Positions 22,404 through 33,200 of a stretch of 64,000 nt of DNA are shown one piece after another. The first letter of the stretch is position 1. Each line of letters starts with the position of its first letter. The translations under genes were made by a program, and so were the position numbers. The notes beneath the pieces were generated by a model. That model made no database searches. It was not told where the DNA came from and was given only the letters and a program-made list of their open reading frames with translations. Source of the stretch: Xenopus tropicalis (taxonomy: Eukaryota; Chordata; Amphibia; Anura; Pipidae); contig NC_030686.2 in NCBI RefSeq assembly GCF_000004195.4, positions 44,150,961 through 44,214,960 on the forward strand, written 5' to 3'.

Positions 22404-23074
22404 TATTTGTGCCCTGGGTACCCCTGGAACTATAGTGGGGTGACTGTTACCCCAATGTTTCTATATATCTGTAACCTTGTTATGGGCTAAGGGGGCCCAG
22501 CCTGAAGGCCAGTTAGGGGGGGATTTGGGGTGAGTGCTTATTTGTACCCTGGGTACCCCTGGAACTATAGCGGGGTGACTGTTACCCCAATGTTTCTATA
22601 TATCTGTAACCTTGTTATGGGCTAAGGGGGCCCAGCCTGAAGGCCAGTTAGGGGGGATTTGGGGTGAGTGCTTATTTGTGCCCTGGGTACCCCTGGAACT
22701 ATAGCGGGGTGACTGTTACCCCAATGTTTCTATATATCTGTAACCTTGTTATGGGCTAAGGGGGCCCAGCCTGAAGGCCAGTTAGGGGGGGATTTGGGGT
22801 GAGTGCTTATTTGTGCCCTGGGTACCCCTGGAACTATAGCAGGGTGACTGTTACCCCAATGTTTCTATATATCTGTAACCTTGTTATGGGCTAAGGGGGC
22901 CCAGCCTGAAGGCCAGTTAGGGGGGATTTGGGGTGAGTGCTTATTTGTGCCCTGGGTACCCCTGGAACTATAGCAGGGTGACTGTTACCCCAATGTTTCT
23001 ATATATCTGTAACCTTGTTATGGGCTAAGGGGGCCCAGCCTGAAGGCCAGTTAGGGATTTGGGGTGAGTGCTTA
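22404..23074 (-). repeat. 135-bp satellite array, 5 copies, inverted
   Basis: Reverse complement of the 105-1178 unit: CTGGGTACCCCTGGAACTAT to GCCTGAAGGCCAGTTAGG, repeated five times. Confidence 0.95.
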
Positions 23075-23679
23075 TTAGATAACAATAGTGAAGCCATGAG
23101 ATGGAGCCAGACCTGCTCACAACAGAATATCTCACACAGCCCGGCAGCTCCATGTCTCTGTAGGATATTCTCATACTGGTACCATAGATAGAACATACTT
23201 ATCATATTTCTGCTCTATCAGTATCTATTTTACGTATAGAAGGGTATTTTTACTTTCCCATAGTGAGATACAGACAGGGCTAAAGAAAGCTGAATACTAG
23301 GGCGGTTCCACTGAAGCCCCAGCCTATATTTCCCATGGTGCCGAGGGATTCAGGAGTCTAATCATTACAGAGACCCCGCGCTCCCCCATATAAAGTTGCC
23401 TCTATTCCACTCGGAGGTGCAATGGCTTCTATTTACTTACAATGAATTTCATGATTATTTTAAAGAACAAGAGTGGAATAAAGATAATTACAAGTTCAAT
23501 TATTAATCCAATTACAATGCAGACAAAGCCATGATTAGCATTCAGGGGCAGAGCCGGGGATCGTATAGCCGGGGGTCAGAGCAGAACAGCCTCTAACTAT
23601 ATAATGTAGATACAGAGAGACGCAATCTAATGCACCATGTAGCCCTACCAGGCACAGAATGAATGAGTCTTGATGTAAC
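23075..23679. other. Unassigned intergenic stretch
   Basis: Single-copy-looking DNA with no open frame of interest. Confidence 0.35.
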
Positions 23680-23878
23680 TGTAAGGTATATGGGGCATTT
23701 ACTGTAGTTGGAAGGTATATGGGGCATTTACTGTAGTTGGAAGGTATATGGGGCATTTACTGTAGTTGGAAGGTATATGGGGCATTTACTGTAGTTGGAA
23801 GGTATATGGGGCATTTACTGTAGTTGGAAGGTATATGGGGCATTTACTGTAGTTGGAAGGTATATGGGGCATTTACAC
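23680..23878 (+). repeat. 29-bp minisatellite, about 7 copies
   Basis: The unit GGTATATGGGGCATTTACTG plus TAGTTGGAA repeats with almost no variation. Confidence 0.95.
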
Positions 23879-25080
23879 TGGTATAGAAGCACCCAAAATC
23901 ACCCATCTTGCATTAAATTCACTTAAGAAGTAGAAGAGGCAGGTGGGTGGCCACACAGTGTAACTTTTCCTATTGCAAACCCCTCGTATTAATATGGAAA
24001 CCATTGGCAATAGATGGGCAAATCCACTCAAGTGAGGAGATGGCCAATGTGGCTGATTGAGTGGTGGGCCAGACTGATCCAAAGCTTAAAGATTAGCTTA
24101 TTAAAGGTAAATTCCACTGGTCTCCATTATGCGGAGATCCCTGACCAAGAGGGACGCGTGACTAGAACGTGTTCCCAACGCTACAGAATATTACATACTG
24201 CTGGTTTTAGGTAGAAGAAAACATTTTATTCCAACAGAATCATCCCCTTAATCCCATGATCCCCTGACCTACCTGCCTACGGAACACTGGGCTTAAACCA
24301 ATCCCACGATGCATCTCTCTCTAATCTCGACACGGATAGAAGTGGAGCGTGACTGGCTGCGGCTCCCATTAACCCTGCCGGGGAACTGTTAAGATCAAAA
24401 TGCTCATATAACAGCTTTAGGTACATACCTGAACGCACAGGTAACCACCCTGGGAAGGTTCCACGTATGGGATTTAACCTGAGCTGAAAATGCATTTCTC
24501 TCTAGAGATGTCCTAGTTCTGCTATAGAAGCCTATGTACCTCTAGTGGCTATGGGTAGGCTCAGGGCTAGGTACCCTAGGTGGCCTAGGGCCAAACAGAA
24601 ACAGGCTTTTATGGTACCTGGTGGCATCAATAGACCCATTGCACCCATACCTGTGGCACAGCAGGAGTTAAATCCATGGGTGCTTATAATGGGTGATTAT
24701 AATGGTATCAATGCCAGTAGAGCAACATTACAAGTCCCAGGTTTGGGCCTGGATTTTAGAATGGATTGTGCAACATAAGACTCAAGTGATGGGGACGTTA
24801 TGGCTCGTGCAGTTGGCACTACTCCAACCAAAAAGTTCTGTTTTTACACAGGCGCCGGTTGAAAAATGCCCCGTCCAGGCTCCTGAAACCCAAATAGAGC
24901 TTTGATATTAGGAGGCCCCAAAATACCCCAATCCCTGGCCAATACAGTCCTGCTCCTTCATGCCATCACTCTGCACCCTGATGTGGCCTGTTTACGTCAT
25001 CGGCCCCCTGTCCAGTCCACCAGAAAGCAAAAGGTGGCGACCCTAGCTGCTGTTTATATTTGCTGAGAGTGGGTCCAGGG
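23879..25080. other. Unassigned intergenic stretch
   Basis: No gene or repeat family recognised. Confidence 0.35.
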
Positions 25081-25254
25081 TGCCAGGTAGGGTTGCCATC
25101 TTTGTCGGGCTATAAACCTGGACAAAGGGGGCATTTGGGATGACTTTGGCACCAACATCATCACACAAACTATCAACGTCAATGACGTTTTTGGCAAAGT
25201 GATGACGGGGGTGGGGTTATTGTGTCCACTGAACACAATGCAGGGGGTTTCGGC

Positions 25255-25541
25255 CAGGGTCGGACTGGGGGGGTGAAGGGCCCACCGGGGCTTCTGCCCC
25301 AGGGGCCCTTCAGGTGCCCCCACCGGCCATGTCCCCTAATTCCCTCCTCCCCCCCCCCCTTGCAGGGGCCCCCCTGACCCCCCTCGCAGGGCCCCTCACC
25401 AGACGTCCTCCCCTAAACACGCGTAATTTAATGCGTAGGGGAGGAGCGGTCGGGCAGGGGGTGCGCAGGTAAGGGTCGGGTCTGGCCCGCCGGGGCCCAC
25501 TGGGATTTTTCCCGATGTCCCCACGGCCCAGTACGACCCTG
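25255..25541. mobile_element. hAT-type MITE (CAGGGTCGGACTG family) with 8-bp target duplication
   Basis: The left end CAGGGTCGGACTG and right end CAGTACGACCCTG are inverted repeats. Flanks are GTTTCGGC (25247-25254) and GTTTCTGC (25542-25549), an 8-bp duplication with one mismatch, as expected for hAT. It appears inserted in another repeat that spans about 25085-25650. Confidence 0.8.
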
Positions 25542-25549
25542 GTTTCTGC

Positions 25550-26250
25550 CCAGTTCCTGAATGTTGGAAACCGGACAGAAGGTTTTGACCCAGAGAGCAC
25601 CTTGAATAACTGGGCTGTTTGGGTCGAAACCAGACAGGTGTCAATCCCAGTGCGGTTCTCTGATTGGCTATAGGAGACCCAGGCCATACACAAGAGATGT
25701 GCTAATCTTGGGCAACCTTGGCCAATCAGCCTATAATTGTATCAACGGCTATCTGTGATCTTCAGGTGTTGGGATTTTCCCTTCCAGATCAGTTATTGAT
25801 GGGGCAGGGGGCCATGATTTGACTTTCGATAAAAACAAGCCAAGTAACCAGTTGATATCTGCAACTTGAGTTACAAAAGTGAGAGATAAGAAGAAGGTGC
25901 AAACACCTTGTGATATTCACTAACCTAGAGATCCTCCTCCCATTCATTTCCTTAATGGCCCCTTTCAAGGGAGCAGAAATGCCTATATGTTTTATCAGCA
26001 AGATAACCCGCAGGTGCTGCTCATTCAGTAAAGGGCCGTCGGTGTTTATTCAGATACTGTCACTGCTCCATTTCCTCTGCTCAAATAATCACATTCAATA
26101 TTTGCTTGGGTTCAGACAATGGTGGGATCATGTCAGCAGCGGATCCAATGTCAGGCTCAGGGGGCGCTGCACGGGTCGCTGCACGGGTCAGAGAACAGGG
26201 GTATCTCTAGCGAAGGGCAGTCACAAAAAAACAAGTCACTAATGACTTTC
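25550..26250. other. Unassigned intergenic stretch
   Basis: The first 100 bp probably continue the repeat interrupted by the hAT element. Nothing else seen. Confidence 0.35.
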
Positions 26251-26253
26251 CCT

Positions 26254-26434
26254 TGGGGCCAAACGATCGAATTATATTGGCGGCAATGGGGCAGTTGGTT
26301 CGGGGACTGCATCAACGAGCAGATGCGGTCCCTGATCCGACTGAATCTCTTAACCTGCCCAATTTCAGACAGATATTGGTCGGACATGCCCCTCGTTCCT
26401 GCCCCTACATGGGCCCTTGTATGGCCACCTTAAG
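26254..26434. mobile_element. T2-type MITE fragment, GTCCCCATACAC family
   Basis: Interior motifs (CCAAACGATCGAATTATA, CAATGGGGCAGTTGGTTCGG) and a right end TTGTATGGCCACCTTAAG; left TIR missing. Confidence 0.7.
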
Positions 26435-27775
26435 ACTTGAGTTAAACACTTATTCTAGCGACTATGGTTAAATAGCTGCTACCCCAGTAATTTCTTTGTC
26501 TGTAACCTTGGCATAAGCTAAGGTTGGACCTCGGCTTGAACTGAAAAAGTCTAGCAGTAAGCTTATAAACAACATATTTCTCACTAAATCCGGCTCCCAT
26601 GGCTTGATACAAATGGCCACTGACAAACAGAGGGGGCAATAACATGGGAGCACAGACTAGAGGAAGGCGGGGGGGGTTCCTGCCTGACCCCCACTCATGG
26701 TTGTGCCTTAGGTGCTTAGGCACTTACTGAACCCAAGTGCCTCTTCTGGCTACCAACGGAACTAGGGTTCAGTAGTCAATTTGGCTCCCAGTGTGTATTG
26801 GCCGTACGTATGGCATCAGGCTGGCAGAGTTTCATTTGAAGGGCCTCCTCCCACTCACGCTGGGCTGAGCATGGCTAGTGAGTCCTCTGTGCATTTCCTA
26901 ACATCCAGGCTGAAACTGGATAATTACTGCCTTGTTTTATTATTCTATCCATTTATGTTTTACGCAGGTTTTGATAGAGCCGTCATTTCTACCACATTAG
27001 GGGTTCAGACCTCATAGAGAGTTTATTATTTTTGAAGGTCAAGGAGTTTTGTTTGCTCTGGTTCAGCAAATCCCCACGATCTTCTCTACTTTTGTAGCTT
27101 CATCAGCAAAGTGCTGGAATCTCTGCCATAAAGCAAGACACAAACGTTGGAAGCCAGGAGATGTAATGAGAGGCTATGTGCGCAGCTGAATCAACATGGC
27201 TCCCGGTAATCTGCTGGTATTGTTGGTATATCCATCGATCCGGAATGCTTGGGACCCAGGGTTTTCTGTATAAGGGGTCTTTCTCTAATATGTATTTAAC
27301 AATCAAAATAAACCCGATAGGATTGTTTTGCCACCAATATGGATTCATACAGCTCAGTTACAAGGTACTGATTTATAATTACTGAGAAAAAGAAAATTAT
27401 TTTGAAAGAATTAGAATTATTTGCTTTACATGGGCTCTATGGGAGATGACCTTTCGTTAATTTGGAGCTTTCTGGATAACAGGTTTTCGAATAAGGGATC
27501 CCATACTTGTACATATGTACATATATGAGCCCAAACTGCAGGAAGAAGTGCTAGAGCACTATGGGGCGCAAAAATGTGCCGTATGCTCCGGGCTGTATTT
27601 ATATATAGGTACCCCGGGGGCCTGTGCCTAGGGCGGCCGGCTTTAGGGGGGGGGCTCTCTGATGCCTATATAATCAATAAAGTTTATACCCACCCCAGCC
27701 ACCGCCACACCTACCAATGGAAAGCAGCCGAGCAGGTGATGTCACTTCCGCCGCCTGGGGGAATACCTAGTTCCG
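26435..27775. other. Unassigned intergenic stretch
   Basis: Near 27400-27510 a sequence like the outer part of the 112-bp-array MITE is visible (TTTCGTTAATTTGGAGCTTTCTGG-like, then AGGGATCCCATACTTGTA). No gene seen. Confidence 0.4.
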
Positions 27776-27781
27776 GTGCCT

Positions 27782-28240
27782 AAATACTTCCCTGGCTATG
27801 GTGCTTACATGGCTATGGTGCTTACATGGCTATGGTGCTTACATGGCTATGGTGCTTACATGGCTATGGTGCTTACATGGCTATGGTGCTTACATGGCTA
27901 TGGTGCTTACATGGCTATGGCGCTTACATGGCTATGGCGCTTACATGGCTATGGCGCTTACATGGCTATGGCGCTTACATGGCTATGGCGCTTACATGGC
28001 TATGGCGCTTACATGGCTATGGCGCTTACATGGCTATGGCGCTTTCATGGCTATGGCGCTTTCATGGCTATGGCGTTTACATGGCTATGGTGCTTACATG
28101 GCTATGGCGCTTACATGGCTATGGCGCTTACATGGCTATGGCGCTTACATGGCTATGGCGCTTACATGGCTATGGCGCTTACATGGCTATGGTGCTTACA
28201 TGGCTATGGTGCTTTCATGGCTATGGTGCTTACATGGCCT
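27782..28240 (+). repeat. 17-bp minisatellite, about 26 copies
   Basis: The unit GGCTATGGTGCTTACAT alternates with variants carrying GGCGC or TTTCAT. Since 17 is not a multiple of 3, every + frame cycles through the unit, and all three happen to lack stops. Confidence 0.95.
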
Positions 28241-29012
28241 TTGCACCCACGGCTGAGTCCTGTCCTGGACCCCTTTATATGTGGCTGATATTAAATGCTC
28301 ACCCCCGCCCAGCACTGGATTAATCCAATAGCCAAACCTGCCTGTATTCCTGCCCTAGTTTCACTGCTTTGTTGCTAAATCCCCAGTGCAGCAATATTTG
28401 TAATTATGTTTGTGCAATCGGATCTCTGGTTACAAACGTCACTAGACCAGTAAGACCAGACACCCCCACAATGTGTAGTCACTGGGGAATGTCCCCAATA
28501 CTGTCAGCCAATAGGAAAGGCCGTATTTGGGTGCCAGTCATCAAGCAGCCTCTGCGGATAAACAATGGTATAAAAATAGAAAAGGCAAAGCCATTGCAGT
28601 GTATGGGGCAGATTAACATGAAAGATGCAGTTAGGGCCCCTCCCTGGGAAATGGTTCCTAATCCGCCGCCCCCTCCCACCTTCTCCATCTTTAGCCGCGG
28701 CCGCACATGGACTGTAGGGAGTACAGCACGTATCATTTGGTATCGTGTATAATTGTATAGTGTGCCTTGTTCCAGTAAAAAAATAACTTGAAATAAAAGA
28801 TTCTGTCTCAGTAAAAGGCAAAATCAAGCAACTTAATGCTTAGTCTAATTATAGAGTTATGTGAAAAACACGCTTTGCAGGATTTGTTGCTGAGTAAAAT
28901 ATAATAACCCATAATAATATGATTTACTGACCGAAAACTCTATGCACACTTGGGGGGGGGGGAGGCATTTACTTTCGTCCCCAGGCTAGTGCAATAGCAC
29001 CAAGGGGCACCA
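28241..29012. other. Unassigned intergenic stretch
   Basis: Includes a G-run at about 28950. No gene recognised. Confidence 0.35.
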
Positions 29013-29135
29013 ATTATATGTATATCTTTATTTATAAAGCGCTACTTATGTACGCAGCACTGTACAGTAGAATAGATTAATACAAACAGGGGGTTATTAA
29101 GATCATAATAGATAAATACACAGTATAACAATAAA
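29013..29135. repeat. Interspersed repeat (TTTATAAAGCGC family)
   Basis: Shares TTTATTTATAAAGCGC and GCAGCACTGTACA-type wording with 52797-52970, an interspersed family I associate with amphibian genomes. Class not determined. Confidence 0.5.
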
Positions 29136-29137
29136 TA

Positions 29138-29450
29138 GCCCAATAAATAGTGACTATGGCACCTTACAGCAGCCCCTCTGGCATTTGCCTGAACCCACAG
29201 ATTGCCAGTCTGGGCCTGGGTCCTGGCATTCCAAGTACCCAGAGGCCCAAACAGCCCCCCCCCCAGCCCAATAAATAGTGACTGTCTATGGCATCTTACA
29301 GCAGCCCCTCTGGCATTTGCCTGAACCCACAGATTGCCAGTCTGGGCCTGGGTCCTGGCATTCCCAGTACCCAGAGGCCCAAACAGCCCCCCCCAGCCCA
29401 ATAAATAGTGACTGTCTATGGCATCTTACAGCAGCGCCTCTGGCATTTGC
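29138..29450 (+). repeat. 125-129-bp satellite array, 2.5 copies
   Basis: The unit contains CCCAATAAATAGTGACT, CAGCCCCTCTGGCATTTGCC and CCAGTCTGGGCCTGGGTCC. Larger arrays are at 36085-37052 and, inverted, 54963-55345. Confidence 0.9.
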
Positions 29451-30000
29451 CAGAGTTAGGGGACAGTCGGGTATGGAAGGGGGTACATTATTATACCCCC
29501 AACCCAAGTAAAGCACAGAGACCTGCAGCATTCCTACTAAGCGCAGGTGTATTACAGAGATTTCCTACTTGAGTCCATCAGCTGTTGATAGTCTCCAACT
29601 CCCAGCGTGCCAATGGCTGTCATGCAATGTTATGAGCTGCAGTATAGCCGGGGGGCTGCACGCTGAACCCCCCAGCTCTAGCACAAGCCTTGCATCCAAG
29701 TGTAGTTGAATGAGAAGAGATTCGCTTTGGGTATTATATTGAAGGGTTGTATAATGGACAGAAGGGCAATCTCTGGCTAAATATCAAGGGATTTGGATCC
29801 CTGACAGTCCCACTGCCTGGTGTTACACAACTCAGTGTCAATAAACACAAGTCTATCCAAAGAACACAGAGAGACCTGCATGGGCTTAAGTATGTCAACA
29901 AACCGTTCTATCATCTCAGATAGTAGGAGGGCTTTACAGCTGGATTCCCGAGGGAGCCCATGCATGTGTATATATATATATATATAACGTCTCTGGACAT
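29451..30000. other. Gene B 5' flank
   Basis: Unique-looking DNA with a (TA)n run at about 29966-29986. No TATA/Inr arrangement that I would trust. An acceptor-like CTCCTCAG ends at about 30036, so the gene B first coding exon may begin there. Confidence 0.35.
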
Positions 30001-30231
30001 GATCTCATCTTGTTAAATCCCTTTGCCTCTCCTCAGCTCCAGGCACCTACAGCTGGCACAGCTCCCTGCCCATTCACAGCTACACTTGCTGCTCTCGGGT
30101 GTGTTCCCTCTTGCTCTTCTCCACGCTGCATTGATATCAAGCCATTGAGATACGTGCAACCTGGTCCTGGTAGCCTCATGTAGACGTTGGAAGATAACCA
30201 GAGGACAATACTGAAGAGTTTGGTTTCAATC

Positions 30232-33200
30232 ATGGAGACTGAGCAGGGGAACCAATCAGCAACTGTCGCCCAGGCTGACAGCAAGGCAACCCATGAAAAA
30301 TGGAAGAAAGGTGGCCGGCTAATGTCTGGGCTAGTAGGCTCCAACGTATTGCTGTTCAGCAGCACCTTGGTGACCTGTGTCTTCACCAAGGAGGTGGAAA
30401 TCTGGGAAACGGATTTGCTAATATTTCTGGGCATCGTGTTGATTATGTGCACGGCGTGGATGATCTTTCAGATGTATTTCTCTTGGAAGCACAAAAATGC
30501 CATTCTGTACAAGGACGGCCATGCAGGGCCAATCTGGATGAGAGGTTAGTGGGCCAGGAGGGAGAGGGACTACTGAATTAACTAACAATTTTATAGGTTA
30601 CCCCCATACCCAAACCCTACTGATCCCTTGGGCTCATATGCATTTTAACTGTGTTGGTATCGACCGCCATTGGACCCTCTGAACTCTTGCCCGCCATGAA
30701 AGTATTACAATTGCTGTCTGATGTTAGTAAATACGATGCATGCACAGGTGCATTATTGTTCCTGCATTTACCATGCACCTACCTGCTCCTCAGTGCCTTA
30801 TAAAGAATAGCCCCCCCATTAAATGAAGTGCACCTTGCTATTGGGGCCCCGTGTGTATATAAGCCCTGGCATTTATCTGCTTACACTTAATGACACCTCG
30901 TTAAACTACTAATTACCTTCTTTCTGCCCCAGCCCTACTCTTTTATCTCTGATTGCTGATTGCACCAGTCCCTTCATTTTTCCAACAAGATGGAAATTAA
31001 GCTTTGCAAAAATGAAAAAAAAATGACTACAAATTTAGCTGGATGTGTAAAGGCACAAAGAACCACTTTTGCCCCCCTGCCCTAATAATTTAGGGCTCAT
31101 AAATACCAAGAAATACCATGTTTCCTCCTTATTGGTTACATTTAGAAAACAAAACCTGACTCTGTTATTGCATTCACAACCTGCCCTTTGATTGGTGGCC
31201 CTAACTAGACCCCCCCGCCATGTACTTAGGGGCACTGTGAAGGGTGCAAGTGGCACCGCCAATTAGTAGGCAGCTCAGAGAAGCAGAAGGTGAGGCCTTT
31301 TGCCTATATTCAATGTAATAGATTTACTGGGCAGTATGAGCATTGGCAGCTGATAAGAGTTCAGGTTTTGTCTGCTGATTACCATTAGGGGGCGCCATTA
31401 GACTGCACATTATAGCCCTTGGGCAAACACCAAGCCTGCCGACAGGTACCTTCAGGTGAATACATAGCAGGAATAGTGTGGGTATATAGTTACCTCTGGA
31501 GTATTTCAGTACTCTGTATAAACTATCTGCCCAACTAAATGGCACCTAATTCTGCATCTTAGTATCCAATCAAAAGGGGGAAAAAACTTGTTCGCCCCAA
31601 AAAGGTTAATCAGACCAGTCCCTGGAGCAATATTCTACTATGATTATGTACTGTATGCTCTTGTTTGCTGAGCTAATGTATCCAACAATTTAATAAAAAA
31701 TACACAAATTTACAGCTATCCGCCATCTTTGACTTTATCACTTTCACTCCCATGTTCCTTAGTGGTGACTGGTAACCAGGAACATACACATTGGAAGCCA
31801 AGCCCTGGTCCTGGGCACAGGATCCTGCTCAGCATGGAGCCAGGGACAGGAAGTTACACAAACAAACATGGCGCTCACCTACCCCACAAAGTGATAGGGA
31901 ACAGTTCACTTAGTGTGATTGGGGAGCGAGCAAGAGGAATTGTGCCAGGGAACTAGTAGCTAAACCCCTTAACTACTTGTCTAGGTCCTTCTTTACCAAG
32001 GATTTGCCTATCCTAGTCTTAACTTATTCAAGTTCTTGTTCATCCTGACAAGTTTAATAAAAATAAGTATTTTTATGTCCCAGGAGGCATTGTTCTCTTT
32101 GGAACCGGAACCCTCATTATGACCGTCTTACGGATCGGCCATGCAGTGGAATATCTCGACTGCGAGACCCCCATGAAAATCATTCACCCCGTTATACAGG
32201 CAGTGTTTATAATCACACAGGTGAGTCCAATGCTACAATATTGTCCCAGTTCCTAATCCCAACGTGGCTGCAGAAGGTTATATTTACTCCTTTTGTCCCA
32301 TTGCCTTTACAAAATGTTATTTTCTACTCTGTGTGTGTTTGTCCTGAAACACTTTGGGGGTTCTGCTACCTTTGCTTTCACTTCCAACCCCCATTGGCAT
32401 TGCTTTCCCTTACAGACATGCTTCCTTTGGGTCTCCTGCAAGCACTGTGTCCAGATCTACAAGAACGCCACCAGGTAAGGAACTACTGCTGTCCAATAAA
32501 GACACTGTAATGTCCAAATCCCGCCCTGTATAGAGCATGTGTATACAAGATATAGTTTAATGCTGCACCCATACAGACCAGGGGCACCCCGGCAACCCAG
32601 ACATAGAGCAATAAAGGACTGGGTTAACTTTCTACCAATGAATTTGCTTTAATCTACTCAATCAAGCCACTTCTGTTCCCAAGAACCATGGCCATGATTG
32701 GTTACCAGCAGCATGAAGCTGACCAATCGCCCCTGCCCGTTTCACAAGTTTCTGCTGTAATGCGGCCAAATATAATGGCTGCCAACCCTACTGTGTAGCT
32801 TAGTATATAGGTACAGAGGACTAGTTCATTTGGGGGCAGTAGGGGTGATGTGGTTCAAGAGGCTCTGCACTGGGGTAACAATTAAGACTTCATTATGGAG
32901 GTTAGTTTCCCTTTAAAGTTTTCCTGATACTCAGGCCATTATAATTTTAAGCTTCAGGCCAGCGAGTCTCTTAATAATTTACTGTGATATAATTTTGTTT
33001 TGTTGTCCTTTATTTACAGTCGTTTTATGTGGGGTAATTATTCACTAATGTTGTGATACCATTAAAGTTCGGTGAGCTGTATGTCTCTGGCTGGAACCCT
33101 GTAGGCCCGTGCCCGGCAGGGGAGGCTGGGAGGTCGCTGTGCCCCGGGCTGTTTATACTGTGTCACTGCCAAGCCAGAGGGCACTCGGTGTAAATGTCCC

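Noticed and set aside
30187..30231. Longer gene B start through a non-ATG codon
   Set aside because: The first codon would be TTG and an in-frame TAG precedes it; the ATG at 30232 matches the short OTOP2-type N-tail.
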